The translations under genes were made by a program, and so were the position numbers. From assembly GCA_003280005.1 (NCBI GenBank), contig QCGH01000002.1, positions 1 to 64,000 of the forward strand: 64,000 nucleotides of DNA, read 5' to 3'. The notes under the pieces were generated by a model that did not search any database, had not been told where the DNA came from, and saw only the letters and a program-made list of their open reading frames with translations. The DNA comes from Pelagibacteraceae bacterium AG-365-D07 (GTDB lineage: Bacteria > Pseudomonadota > Alphaproteobacteria > Pelagibacterales > Pelagibacteraceae). Positions 21,154 to 31,104 of this stretch are shown here, piece by piece (the stretch's first letter is position 1; each line of letters begins with the position of its first letter).

Positions 21154-22427
21154 TAACAAAAGACAGTTTTATAAATTATTTTATATCTGGTATTAAAGAA
21201 ACCAATGATTGTGGGGTAGGTATTGAACATGAAAAATTTGTTTTTTTGGAAAATAAAAGAGCAGATTATCAATCAATATTAAATTTATTTGAAAAACTCT
21301 ATGAATTTAGCTGGGAGCCTGTAAAGGAAGGTATAAATATAATAGCTCTTAAAAAAGGAAATAAAAATATAACCTTAGAACCAGGAAATCAGATAGAACT
21401 ATCCGGTGAAAAATTAAAAAACATTCATCAAACTTGCGGTGAATCACAAGGATATATATTTGAATTAAATCAATCATTAAAAAAATTAAATTTAAATTTA
21501 ATTAGTTCTGGCTTTGATCCAATATCCAAAATTGAAGAAGTTCCCTCTAATCCAAAAAATAGATACGAACTAATGACTAAAATTATGCCGCTTTTTGGAA
21601 AATTAAGTTTAGACATGATGTATAGAACATGTGGGACCCAAATAAATATAGATTACACATCTGAGAAAGACTTTTGTAAAAAATTTTTTGTAGTTAATAG
21701 ATTAGTTCCAATAACGATCGCACTATTTGCAAATTCAGGAATAGTTGAAAAAAATAAAAGTGGTTATCTGTCATATAGATCTTACGCTTGGCAAAATACT
21801 TATAGAGGTGGATTGCCAAAAATATTTTTAGAGAATATGGATTTTGAAAAGTATGCAGATTTTAGTTTAAACTATCCTATGCTCTTCTTAAAAAGAAATG
21901 ACAAATATATAGATGCTAAAAATAAAACATTCCAAAATTTTATAGATGGTGATATTGAAAAAGCTTCTCCTAATGAAGAAGATGTTGCAGACCATTTAAG
22001 TACAATCTTTACAGAAAATAGATTAAAAAAATATATTGAGATTCGTTCGATGGATGCTTGTGGATGGGATTGTCTGTGTGCTGGTCCTGCATTTTTCATT
22101 GGATTATTATATGGAAACCTTGATGAAGTATTTGATGTTGTAAAAAGATGGAACGTAGATGAAATAATATCTGCCTACAAAGACTCGCCAAAAAAAGGTT
22201 TAAAAACAATTTTAGGAAAGAAATCTATTTTAGATTGGTCCAAAGATTTATTTGAAATATCAAAACAAGGCTTGGTAAATAGAAATGAATTAAATAGCAA
22301 AAAACAAAATGAAGTTAAATTCTTAGATCATATTAAAACTATTATTGATACTAATAGCACCAATGCAGAGGCAATCATGGCCCAGTATCAAAAAGACAAA
22401 AATTTCTTCAATATTAATGAAAAATAA
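21150..22427 (+). CDS. gshA: Glutamate-cysteine ligase (plant/alphaproteobacterial type)
   Basis: 425 aa; GIEHEKFVF, EPGNQIELSG, MYRTCGTQINIDY; adjacent to gshB. Confidence 0.88.
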   Translation: MITKDSFINYFISGIKETNDCGVGIEHEKFVFLENKRADYQSILNLFEKLYEFSWEPVKEGINIIALKKGNKNITLEPGNQIELSGEKLKNIHQTCGESQGYIFELNQSLKKLNLNLISSGFDPISKIEEVPSNPKNRYELMTKIMPLFGKLSLDMMYRTCGTQINIDYTSEKDFCKKFFVVNRLVPITIALFANSGIVEKNKSGYLSYRSYAWQNTYRGGLPKIFLENMDFEKYADFSLNYPMLFLKRNDKYIDAKNKTFQNFIDGDIEKASPNEEDVADHLSTIFTENRLKKYIEIRSMDACGWDCLCAGPAFFIGLLYGNLDEVFDVVKRWNVDEIISAYKDSPKKGLKTILGKKSILDWSKDLFEISKQGLVNRNELNSKKQNEVKFLDHIKTIIDTNSTNAEAIMAQYQKDKNFFNINEK

Positions 22428-23340
22428 AATATTAGCTATTCAAGGGGATAATTTAAAAAAACTTAATTATAAAAATGATACAACAATCTTTTTGGCAATC
22501 GAAGCCCAAAAACTGGGATCTAAAATTTTCTATTACGAACCAAAAAACATATTTATTAAGAATAATCAAATATATGCAGTTGGAAACTTTATAAAACTTT
22601 ATGATCAAAAAAAGTTTTATAAATTACTAAGTAAAAAAACAATAAATTTAGAAAAGTCTAGTTATTTACTAGTAAGACAGGACCCTCCATTTAATATGAA
22701 TTATATAACGACTACCTATTTTTTAGATAGGTTAAAAGGTGTTAAAATTATAAATAATCCAACATCAATTAGAAACGTATCTGAAAAACTATATTCTTAT
22801 GAATTTAAAAAATACATGCCCCCAACAATCTTTTCATCAAGAAGTTCTGATATAGTTAATTTTATAAAACAAAATAAATTGTCAGTTATGAAACCAATCA
22901 ATGGCCATGGTGGCAACAATATAAAACTTTTAAAAGGCAGAATTAATAAAGCTTTTTTAAATACATATTTAAAGAAACATGGCTATGTTATGTGCCAAAA
23001 GTTTTTACCTGGAATTGTAAATGGAGATAAAAGAGTGTTTATAATAAATGGCAAAGTTGTAGGATCTTTTTCAAGAATACCGAAAAAAGGCTCTTTTTTA
23101 AGCAATTTAAGCAAAGGTGGAACGGTTGGCTCTTCAAAACTCACAATAAAAGAAAAAAGGATTTCAAATTTAATTGCAAAAAAATTAAAAAAAGATGGAA
23201 TTTATTTTGCTGGAATAGACTTTATATCAGAAAAACTTAACGGAGATATAAATGTTACTTCTCCAACTGGATTAAAAAATTATTTTGATTTGACTGGTAT
23301 AAATTTAGCAAAAATATTTTGGAAAGAGATTAGGAAATGA
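22417..23340 (+). CDS. gshB: Glutathione synthetase
   Basis: Start placed at ATG 22417 (MKNKILAIQGDN). LLVRQDPPFNMNYITTTYFLD, KPINGHGGNNI, DKRVFIINGKVVG, INVTSPTGLK. Confidence 0.92.
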   Translation: MKNKILAIQGDNLKKLNYKNDTTIFLAIEAQKLGSKIFYYEPKNIFIKNNQIYAVGNFIKLYDQKKFYKLLSKKTINLEKSSYLLVRQDPPFNMNYITTTYFLDRLKGVKIINNPTSIRNVSEKLYSYEFKKYMPPTIFSSRSSDIVNFIKQNKLSVMKPINGHGGNNIKLLKGRINKAFLNTYLKKHGYVMCQKFLPGIVNGDKRVFIINGKVVGSFSRIPKKGSFLSNLSKGGTVGSSKLTIKEKRISNLIAKKLKKDGIYFAGIDFISEKLNGDINVTSPTGLKNYFDLTGINLAKIFWKEIRK

Positions 23341-24212
23341 ATAATTTAACAAATCAACAAAAAGGTTCTTTGATGGCCTTTGTGGCTGTGATGTTCATAA
23401 CTCCAGACTCTCTTTTTATAAGACTTTCAAATTTAGAAACATGGGGATTAGTTTTTTATAGAGGAGCAATACCTTTTTTTGTTGTGCTTTTTGGAATGTT
23501 AATTATTTACAGATTAAGTTTTTTTAAATTACTTTACGGTAATTCTATTTATGGCGCAGCCTATATAGTTACTTTTTCCCTTACTAATATTACATTTGTA
23601 TTATCTATTCAAAATACTAATGTTGCAAACACCTTGGTAATGATTGCTTTGGCGCCAATGCTATCTGCAATTTTTGGGACTATATTTCTAAAAGAAAAAC
23701 CAGACAGAAACACTATTGTTGCAATAGTAATTACATTTATAAGTGTACTTTATATTTTTTATGATTCACTAAAAGTCGGTAATATTTTTGGAGATATATT
23801 GGGATTTATTACAGCTGCAGGCTTAGCTGCTGGAGCCACTATTATTAGGGCTGGAAAAGAAGTAAGTCTTGTTCCCTCTGCAGTAGTTGGTAAATTGGTT
23901 GTTGCATTAGTAGCATTATTTTTTATTGATAACTTCGAATTAAAAAATAATGATATTTATATCATTCCAGCTATGTGTATTCTTTGTGTTGCAATACCAT
24001 TTGTTTTGGTAACTATTGCTCCAAGATATATTACTGGTGCAGAAGTTAACCTATTTTTTTTATTGGAAACAATTTTTGGACCAATTTGGGTATGGTTGGT
24101 TGTTAAAGAACAGCCCTCATTAGAAACCATACAGGGTGGTACTATTATCATTCTAACAATTGCAGTTCATTCCTTTTTAGCCATTAAAAAAACACAATTA
24201 AAATCTAATTAG
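23337..24212 (+). CDS. EamA/DMT-family transporter
   Basis: 291 aa, about 10 TM segments. Confidence 0.85.
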   Translation: MNNLTNQQKGSLMAFVAVMFITPDSLFIRLSNLETWGLVFYRGAIPFFVVLFGMLIIYRLSFFKLLYGNSIYGAAYIVTFSLTNITFVLSIQNTNVANTLVMIALAPMLSAIFGTIFLKEKPDRNTIVAIVITFISVLYIFYDSLKVGNIFGDILGFITAAGLAAGATIIRAGKEVSLVPSAVVGKLVVALVALFFIDNFELKNNDIYIIPAMCILCVAIPFVLVTIAPRYITGAEVNLFFLLETIFGPIWVWLVVKEQPSLETIQGGTIIILTIAVHSFLAIKKTQLKSN

Positions 24213-24230
24213 CCAGCAAATTATTTTTGT

Positions 24231-25532
24231 ATGCAAAAAGAAGTAAAAAAATCTTGGGCTTTATTCCTTGGTATAGGAACCATGATGATTGCACATGGTC
24301 TTCAAATGCAAATCATGGGTATAAGATCTGTGTTAGAAGATTTCAGTGTTCTTACTATAGGTATTTTTATGTCAGGATACTATGTTGGGTATTTTATAGG
24401 ATCGAAAACAACACCTAATTTAGTCCAAAAAGTTGGTCACATAAGAGTATTTGCAGCTTTTGCATCTTTAGCATCGCTAAGTGCATTAGTTGCGGTTGCA
24501 TATGTTAATCCATTCATGTGGACGATAAGTAGATTTATAACTGGTATTAGTTTGGTTAGTTGTTATGTGGTTTCTGAAAGTTGGCTCAATGATAGAGCAA
24601 CGAACAAAAATAGAGGACAATTATTATCTGCTTATATGATAGTTCTTTATTTTGGATTAGCTTTAGGAATGTTGTTATTAAATGTAAGCGAACCAAATGC
24701 ATATGAACCATTTATTTTAGTTTCAATTTTGTTATCTTTGGCATTAGTTCCTATTCTTCTAACAAAAAGACCTGCTCCCAAATTTAAAAAAATTGGAACA
24801 ATTAGTGTCAAAGAATTATATAAAATTTCACCTTTAGGTTCTGTCAGTTCTTTTGCAACTGGAATGATTCATGCTGCATTTTTCTCCCTAATCTCAGTGT
24901 ATGCAACAAAAGCAGGATTTACACTTCTAGAAACATCAATTCTTTTATTTATAGCTACTATTTCAGGAGTTATTGGACAAGGTCCGATAGGATATTTTTC
25001 TGATTTATATGATAGAAGAAAGGTTATTGTAATAACTACACTTGGTGGTTCAGCTCTAGCATTTCTTTCAATTTTATCTTCAAGCGATCCTTTGCAAAAT
25101 ACTTATTATATGGATGAGTTTGCACTCAAAAAATTATTATTTTTTCTATTTGTTGGGGCCTATACTTCTTTATGCTTGCCTTTGTTCTCATTAAACCTTG
25201 CTCATACAAATGATTTTGTACCTAAAGAAAAATTTGTTGCAGCAGGTGGCGGACTTCAATTAATTTTTGGAGTAGGTGCGATAAGTGGTCCCATCATTTG
25301 TTCAATATTCATGGGATGGTTTGGATTAAATGGCTTTTTTATTTTTTTAATATTGATCCATATAGTAATTGGAGTCTTTGGAATACATAGAATGAAGGTG
25401 AGAAAAACTGTAGAAAATCCTGACTCCACGTTTACACCAATGCCTGCAACAATTACTCCGGCGGGGTTAGAATTAGATCCAGATGCGCCAGAAACATTGA
25501 ATAATATTCAAGAAAAACAAAACAATTCATAG
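24231..25532 (+). CDS. MFS transporter (YcaD-like)
   Basis: 433 aa, about 12 TM segments; GYYVGYFIGSKTTPNLVQKVGHIRVFAAFASLAS. Confidence 0.85.
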   Translation: MQKEVKKSWALFLGIGTMMIAHGLQMQIMGIRSVLEDFSVLTIGIFMSGYYVGYFIGSKTTPNLVQKVGHIRVFAAFASLASLSALVAVAYVNPFMWTISRFITGISLVSCYVVSESWLNDRATNKNRGQLLSAYMIVLYFGLALGMLLLNVSEPNAYEPFILVSILLSLALVPILLTKRPAPKFKKIGTISVKELYKISPLGSVSSFATGMIHAAFFSLISVYATKAGFTLLETSILLFIATISGVIGQGPIGYFSDLYDRRKVIVITTLGGSALAFLSILSSSDPLQNTYYMDEFALKKLLFFLFVGAYTSLCLPLFSLNLAHTNDFVPKEKFVAAGGGLQLIFGVGAISGPIICSIFMGWFGLNGFFIFLILIHIVIGVFGIHRMKVRKTVENPDSTFTPMPATITPAGLELDPDAPETLNNIQEKQNNS

Positions 25533-25627
25533 TTGAACTCAAATTAGTCATAGATCAAAAAAATTATTAAAAGTACCATTGAAAAAATTTAAATTCTTTG
25601 GTCAAATCAAAATAATAAAAAATATTT

Positions 25628-26338
25628 ATGAGAAAAAGTAAAAAAATTAAAATCAAAAATACTGGAAAACTATCATTATTTTCATCTAAAAGTTTTACAA
25701 ATGTTTTAAATAATTACAAAAAAAATAAAGAACAAAAGAAAATTAAGGAAATTAAACTAAAAAAAATTGCAGAAAACAATCAACTTATAAAAGATAGAAA
25801 AGATTTGCGAACATGGGAAGAAAGATTAACTAAAGAAAGTACAAAATTAAAATTTAAAGAAGATGAACTTAGGTTAAAAGAAAAAGAATTAAAAATTCGG
25901 GAAGACCAACAAAAAATTGAAAACAAAAGATTAGTAAAAAAAGATGAAGATCTGGGACTAATTGATAAAGATTTAAGAATAAAAGAAAAAGAGTTAAAAA
26001 TCAAAGGGGAGGAACAATTTAGAAAAGATATTGACCTTAAAGCTCGTGAAGAGGAACAAAATAAGAAGGAATTAAAAGAAAGAAGAAAAAAAGAAAAATT
26101 TTTAAAAGAAATTATGATTCAAGAAGAAGAGCAAAAGAAAATTGAGTCTATGAAGTTAAAAGAATGGGAAGAGCAATTTGATAGAGAGCAAAAAATGAAG
26201 GAAAGAAGAGAAATTCTAAAAGAAGAAAGATTAAAACAAAGAGAATTAAACCAATTGAATTCTGGTGAAACTGATCTAAGCAATGAACTAAGCTCAAAAT
26301 TAGAGACTTTTAATGTAGATAAATCATCTGAACATTAA
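25628..26338 (+). CDS. Highly charged coiled-coil protein of unknown function
   Basis: 236 aa, almost continuous Lys/Glu-rich helix with internal repeats (DELRLKEKELKIREDQ / DKDLRIKEKELKIKGEEQ). Confidence 0.7.
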   Translation: MRKSKKIKIKNTGKLSLFSSKSFTNVLNNYKKNKEQKKIKEIKLKKIAENNQLIKDRKDLRTWEERLTKESTKLKFKEDELRLKEKELKIREDQQKIENKRLVKKDEDLGLIDKDLRIKEKELKIKGEEQFRKDIDLKAREEEQNKKELKERRKKEKFLKEIMIQEEEQKKIESMKLKEWEEQFDREQKMKERREILKEERLKQRELNQLNSGETDLSNELSSKLETFNVDKSSEH

Positions 26339-26340
26339 TT

Positions 26341-26568
26341 TTGAACAAGGAAAATTCAACTAAACTCTGGAAAATTATTCAAGAAGCTGGTGATTATTTA
26401 GTTGGACAATTACCTGACCATCCAAATCACCCAAAAGGAAGAAATCCATATGCTCATGTTGCAATTTGTGTAAAAAGTAAATTTAATGCAAGTTATAAAG
26501 ATATACCTGACACAAAATTTGAGGAGGTTATAAAATATATTAATTTTTTAAAACAAAATCCAAATTAA
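26341..26568 (+). CDS. Small conserved-looking protein of unknown function (TTG start)
   Basis: 75 aa; NKENSTKLWKIIQEAGDYLVGQLPDHPNHPKGRNPYAHVAICVKSKF...; starts 2 bp after the coiled-coil gene. Confidence 0.65.
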   Translation: MNKENSTKLWKIIQEAGDYLVGQLPDHPNHPKGRNPYAHVAICVKSKFNASYKDIPDTKFEEVIKYINFLKQNPN

Positions 26569-27681
26569 TTATTGTTTTGGAAAATAATCTTTTAATTTAC
26601 CTTCTCTATAGACATCAGCTGTACAGCAATGAAGTCCTCCTCCAAATGCATAGGCATCCCTTAATTCTACAGGAATAACTTCCATTCCTAATTTATCTAA
26701 CTGATCAGCTTGGTATATTTCGCTTTTTTCAACACATACTGTCTTTGGGTCTAAAACTAATACATTCATTGATAACCAAACTGATGAATAACAGAGTGGT
26801 GGAGGTGAATTATGTGCTGGTTGCGCTGAGTCTACAATTTTCCATCCATTGTCTTCAAATAATTTTCTTTGATCTTTTGGTAATCTTCTTTGAGGATTAT
26901 TAATAATTAAGCCTTCTTTAATTGGTGTAAAAGTTGCATCAATATGAATTGGATAAGGATCTCCTGGAAAATTTACTGCATGGACTCTATGATCTTTATA
27001 ATGTCTTTTAATCCAATCAATTCCCTTTAAATTAGTTGTAAAACCATGTTGAACTACTAAGTCTTTTCCAAATCTTAAAATATCAGCTGCATCAAATAAT
27101 GGTTCTTCTTCCGTTGTTACAAAAAACTTTTTTTCTGTCCATTCTAATCTTTTCTGAACTCCAATCTTGTCTGATAAGTAATCTTTTCTATAATCGGCAT
27201 CTGTTAATCTTGGTTTTGGAGCTGCTTCATGTTTCATATTAGGATCTTCATCGTAGTATTTTTTTAATAAAGGTCGATAACAAAGATACTCAAACCATCT
27301 ACATCTATAACTCATTGTTGCTTCTAAGATTTCATTTCCAACTGTCAAAAGTACATCTCTTGGTGGCATGCACCCAAACATTGTTTCTGATTTCCAGTCT
27401 GGAGTTGAACTTGGTTGATTAAAATTTATTGGTGTTGGACGATCAACTTTTATTCCACGTTTAACTAAAATAGATGAAAAGTTGTCTAAAAGTTCATTTG
27501 CCTTATCAACTGTATCTTTTGTTCTCGGACCATATTTTCCTCTCATATCAGAATCTTCTGGAACTTTTGCATCTAATGCTGGTTCAGGTGCTGGGATACA
27601 AGTTCCATCTGCTCTTCCAACAATTACATGTTTTAACGGATCCCACTCATTCCAGCTATTTACTTTTGTTTTTTCAGACAT
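26569..27681 (-). CDS. Glycine amidinotransferase (AGAT-like)
   Basis: 370 aa; NEWDPLKHVIVGRADG, GNEILEATMSYRCRWFEY, FDAADILRFGKDL, PIHIDATF, SSVWLSMNVLVLD and catalytic GGGLHCCTADVYREG, matching the AGAT family. Confidence 0.88.
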   Translation of the reverse strand: MSEKTKVNSWNEWDPLKHVIVGRADGTCIPAPEPALDAKVPEDSDMRGKYGPRTKDTVDKANELLDNFSSILVKRGIKVDRPTPINFNQPSSTPDWKSETMFGCMPPRDVLLTVGNEILEATMSYRCRWFEYLCYRPLLKKYYDEDPNMKHEAAPKPRLTDADYRKDYLSDKIGVQKRLEWTEKKFFVTTEEEPLFDAADILRFGKDLVVQHGFTTNLKGIDWIKRHYKDHRVHAVNFPGDPYPIHIDATFTPIKEGLIINNPQRRLPKDQRKLFEDNGWKIVDSAQPAHNSPPPLCYSSVWLSMNVLVLDPKTVCVEKSEIYQADQLDKLGMEVIPVELRDAYAFGGGLHCCTADVYREGKLKDYFPKQ

Positions 27682-28899
27682 TTAATTTTTAATTATATTT
27701 TTTTCAGGTCCAAATGGGAATTTAGTGATATTTTCGCTATCCTTATCTGTAATAATTAAAATATCATGCTCTCTGTATCCCCCTGCCCCAGGTTTGTTTT
27801 CTGGTATCATAATCATTGGCTCCATTGATATCACCATATTTTTTTCTAGCAAAGTATCAATATCTTCTCTTAGCTCCAATCCCGCTTCTCTACCATAAAA
27901 GTGTGAAAGCATACCAAATGAGTGTCCGTAGCCAAAAGTTCTATATTGAAGGTAGCCAAGTTGAGCAAATAAATCATTTAATTCTTCACATATTTCAGAA
28001 CATTTTACCCCAGGCTTTATTAATTCAATACCTCTTTTGTGAACTTGCACATTTGCTTCCCACGCTTTAAGTGACTCATCATCAATTTCTTCAACAAATA
28101 GCGTTCTTTCCAAAGCGGTATAATAACCAGATATCATTGGGAATGTGTTTAATGATAGGATATCTCCTTTTTCCAGAGCTCTATTTGTTTTTGGATTATG
28201 AGCACCATCAGTATTAATACCTGATTGAAACCATACCCATGTATCCATGTATTCTGCTTCGGGGTAGGTTTTTGCAATTTCTCTTTCCATTCTATCTCTG
28301 CCTGCAATTGCAATTTCAATCTCTGTTTGTCCCGGTCTAATATGTTTAATGATTTCCTCTGCTCCCAAATCGGCTATTCTTGCACCATTTTTTATTATTT
28401 GTATTTCTTCATCAGATTTAATCATACGCAATTTCATTAAATGATTTGCAATATTTTTAAAAATAGAGTCTGAAAAAATGGAATTTAATTTTTCTTTAAT
28501 TTCTAAAGTTACATGATCGTTTTCTATACCAATTATTTTAGGCGGTTCATTTCTTCCAATGAAAGATACAATGGCTTTTAAAAAATTATCTCTTTTCCAG
28601 TCTGTATAAATTATATTGTCACAATGTGATCTTCTCCATGGTTGACCCGCATCTATATTGGCTGAAATTGTTACAATTTTATCTTGTGTAATTACACAGC
28701 CATAAGGTCTTCCAAATGAACAGTAAATAAAGCCGGTGTAATAGGCTATATTATGCATAGAAGTTAGGATTGTCATATCCATATCTTGATCTGACATTAC
28801 TGTTCTAAGTTTTGATAATCTATTTTGGTATTCTTTTTCTGTAAATGGTAACTTGACTTTTTTTCCATTCTTTAATTGAAAAAAATCTGGTCTTTCCAT
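27682..28899 (-). CDS. Creatinase (creatine amidinohydrolase, M24 fold)
   Basis: 405 aa; YCSFGRPYGCVITQDKIVTISANIDAGQPWRR, DTWVWFQSGINTDGAHNP, YRTFGYGHSFGMLSHFYGREAGLELREDIDTLLE, GAGGYREHDILI...NITKFPFGPEKNII, as in Pseudomonas creatinase rather than generic Xaa-Pro peptidases. Confidence 0.88.
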   Translation of the reverse strand: MERPDFFQLKNGKKVKLPFTEKEYQNRLSKLRTVMSDQDMDMTILTSMHNIAYYTGFIYCSFGRPYGCVITQDKIVTISANIDAGQPWRRSHCDNIIYTDWKRDNFLKAIVSFIGRNEPPKIIGIENDHVTLEIKEKLNSIFSDSIFKNIANHLMKLRMIKSDEEIQIIKNGARIADLGAEEIIKHIRPGQTEIEIAIAGRDRMEREIAKTYPEAEYMDTWVWFQSGINTDGAHNPKTNRALEKGDILSLNTFPMISGYYTALERTLFVEEIDDESLKAWEANVQVHKRGIELIKPGVKCSEICEELNDLFAQLGYLQYRTFGYGHSFGMLSHFYGREAGLELREDIDTLLEKNMVISMEPMIMIPENKPGAGGYREHDILIITDKDSENITKFPFGPEKNIIKN

Positions 28900-28905
28900 A
28901 AAAAT

Positions 28906-29811
28906 TTAATTTAGCCCAATAAATCTTCTATTGGTTCTAATTATTAAACTATAATAGATAATTGAAAGAAATATAAAAAATCCACCAATAACTGTACTTT
29001 GTGAAGGAATTTCATTAATTCCTAGAAGAGGTAGCCAAACCCAAAAAATACCACCTACCACTTCTGTTAATGACAAAAGAGTAAGTTCGGCAGCAGGTAT
29101 ATGTTTTGATCCAATTGAATATAAAATTAAACCAAGGCAAACTAAAGTTCCATGTGTTGCAAATAAAGCATGATTTTTACCAGTTGACAAAAAATTTAAG
29201 TCATTAAAGACAATCATTGCTCCTGAAAAAAGACAACAAAATAAACCAGCTATAGCCACAGTAGTAAATTTTGGGGTATCTTTTTTCCATCTTAGAGTTG
29301 TTGAAAAAACTGCAAAACCGATTGAAGACAAAAGTCCAAAAACTAAACCAATTACAGTATTATTACTAGTATTGTCTATGGCCATTATTATTATTCCAAC
29401 TGTAGCGATTGATATTGCAACCCAAACATTTGTTGAGATTTCTTCTTTAAGAAACATAAAACCAAGCAAGGCAGTAATAAAAGGCATGGCAGCAAGACAA
29501 AGCAAAGTTACAGCAGCTGATGTATTTGTAATTGAATATATAAATGAAATCATTGCAATTCCAAGACCAACACCGCCTATCAAACCTGAAATTCCAATTT
29601 TTTTATAGTTATAAAAAAAATCTTTACCTTCCTCTAGGTACAAAAAAAGGTTTAAAATTATAAATATTACTATACCTCTTGTGAATAAATATTGCCAAGG
29701 AACTTGTTGGGCTTCATCAATATGTCTAACTACATAAGGACCAAAAGACCAAAAAAGACCAGCAATTAAAACAACAGGAATAGCAACTTTTGCATCTTTT
29801 ATATCAAGCAT
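28906..29811 (-). CDS. EamA/DMT-family transporter
   Basis: 301 aa, about 10 TM segments; 6 bp upstream of creatinase on the same strand. Confidence 0.85.
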   Translation of the reverse strand: MLDIKDAKVAIPVVLIAGLFWSFGPYVVRHIDEAQQVPWQYLFTRGIVIFIILNLFLYLEEGKDFFYNYKKIGISGLIGGVGLGIAMISFIYSITNTSAAVTLLCLAAMPFITALLGFMFLKEEISTNVWVAISIATVGIIIMAIDNTSNNTVIGLVFGLLSSIGFAVFSTTLRWKKDTPKFTTVAIAGLFCCLFSGAMIVFNDLNFLSTGKNHALFATHGTLVCLGLILYSIGSKHIPAAELTLLSLTEVVGGIFWVWLPLLGINEIPSQSTVIGGFFIFLSIIYYSLIIRTNRRFIGLN

Positions 29812-29862
29812 GCCAATTTCTATTATTTATTAATTTTTTTAACAACAAAATTAATTTTAAAA

Positions 29863-31104
29863 TTATAAGAAATTAACACCAAAAGTTGTATGGCAATCTA
29901 TTAAATCTCCTTTTTTAAACCTAACTTGGCCACTATTAAATTGTCCCCATGCATTTGATTTAGATAATGGCTTTAATTTAAAAGATTCTTGACCTTTAAA
30001 AACCTCAAACTCTAAATTTCCCTTGTTTGAAACTGTAATTTTTCCTTTAGCAAACCTTGTAAATTCTTTTTTCTTTTCAAATTTATTTTTTAATTTTGCT
30101 TTAATTGGAGAGTTGTCTAAATATTCAATTGATCTAAATATAAAAGGTAAAACAAAAAATCTAAAACATGCTGCGGTGGAGACTGGATTTCCAGGTAACC
30201 CAAAAAAAGCAGTATTTGAATTTAGTTTTGAAAATAATATTGGCTTTCCAGGTCTAATTTTTGCACCTTTAAAAAAACCTTTTCCCTTAAATTTTTTTAT
30301 AATCCTTGGAACATAATCATGCTTTCCTGCAGAAACTGCACCAATAGTAATAATTATATCTATTTTATTTTTTATATTTTTATTGATTTCTTTTAAAAAC
30401 TTTTTTTCATCATTATCTCTTAAAATTGATTTTTCAATTATATTTAATGGTAAAATTTTTGAAAAAGACTTTATATAACTTCCATTTGAATTTCTAACTT
30501 TCCAATTTGGAATTTTTTCTTGATTTGTAATTTCATTTCCAGTGGGGAAAAATATAATTTTTAATTTCTTCTTAACTTTAATACGTTTTATACCAAGAGT
30601 TTTTAAAACTAAAATGTCTGATGGTTTTATTAAATCACCTTTTTTAATAACTATTTGACCTTTTTTATAATCACTACCAGCAAATCTAAGATTATTAAAT
30701 TTATTTATTTTTTTATTTATAACTAAATAATTAAAATTTTTAATTCTAATTATTTTTGATTTTTCATAAGGAATTATTGTATCGAAAGGTTTATTTATAA
30801 CTGCACCAGTCATTACTTCAATACATGTATTTTTGGATAAGTTTTTAATTTTTGGGTTATCTCCAGCGGCAACTGACTTTAATATTTTAAATTTAATTTT
30901 TTTAATATTGCTCGCATTTTTTGTTTCAAGTGAATTTATCGCAAAACCATCGAAGGCGGTGTTATTAGAGGCTGGATAATTAGATTTACTATAAATATTT
31001 TCAGAACATATACGATATAAGGAGTCTTTAGAAAATATAATTTCAGATTTTATGGGAAGATGAAACTTTTTTAATTTATTAATAGCCTGTTTGTATGAAA
31101 TCAT
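29863..31104 (-). CDS. moeA: Molybdopterin molybdenumtransferase
   Basis: 413 aa; NTAFDGFAI, VMTGAVINKPFDTIIPYE, FFPTGNEI, RPGKPILFSK, FFGLPGNPVSTAACF. Confidence 0.94.
   Translation of the reverse strand: MISYKQAINKLKKFHLPIKSEIIFSKDSLYRICSENIYSKSNYPASNNTAFDGFAINSLETKNASNIKKIKFKILKSVAAGDNPKIKNLSKNTCIEVMTGAVINKPFDTIIPYEKSKIIRIKNFNYLVINKKINKFNNLRFAGSDYKKGQIVIKKGDLIKPSDILVLKTLGIKRIKVKKKLKIIFFPTGNEITNQEKIPNWKVRNSNGSYIKSFSKILPLNIIEKSILRDNDEKKFLKEINKNIKNKIDIIITIGAVSAGKHDYVPRIIKKFKGKGFFKGAKIRPGKPILFSKLNSNTAFFGLPGNPVSTAACFRFFVLPFIFRSIEYLDNSPIKAKLKNKFEKKKEFTRFAKGKITVSNKGNLEFEVFKGQESFKLKPLSKSNAWGQFNSGQVRFKKGDLIDCHTTFGVNFL

Noticed and set aside
24227-24418. 63-aa ORF in another frame at the start of the MFS gene
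   Set aside because: Overlaps the 433-aa MFS frame and is poorly hydrophobic; alternative-frame artefact.
27474-28440. Plus-strand ORFs opposite the amidinotransferase and creatinase
   Set aside because: Overlapping frames on the non-coding strand with no domain signature.
27682-28899. Generic Xaa-Pro dipeptidase assignment for the M24 protein
   Set aside because: Long creatinase-type motifs run through both domains and the neighbour is an amidinotransferase, so creatinase is the better call; activity still needs assay.
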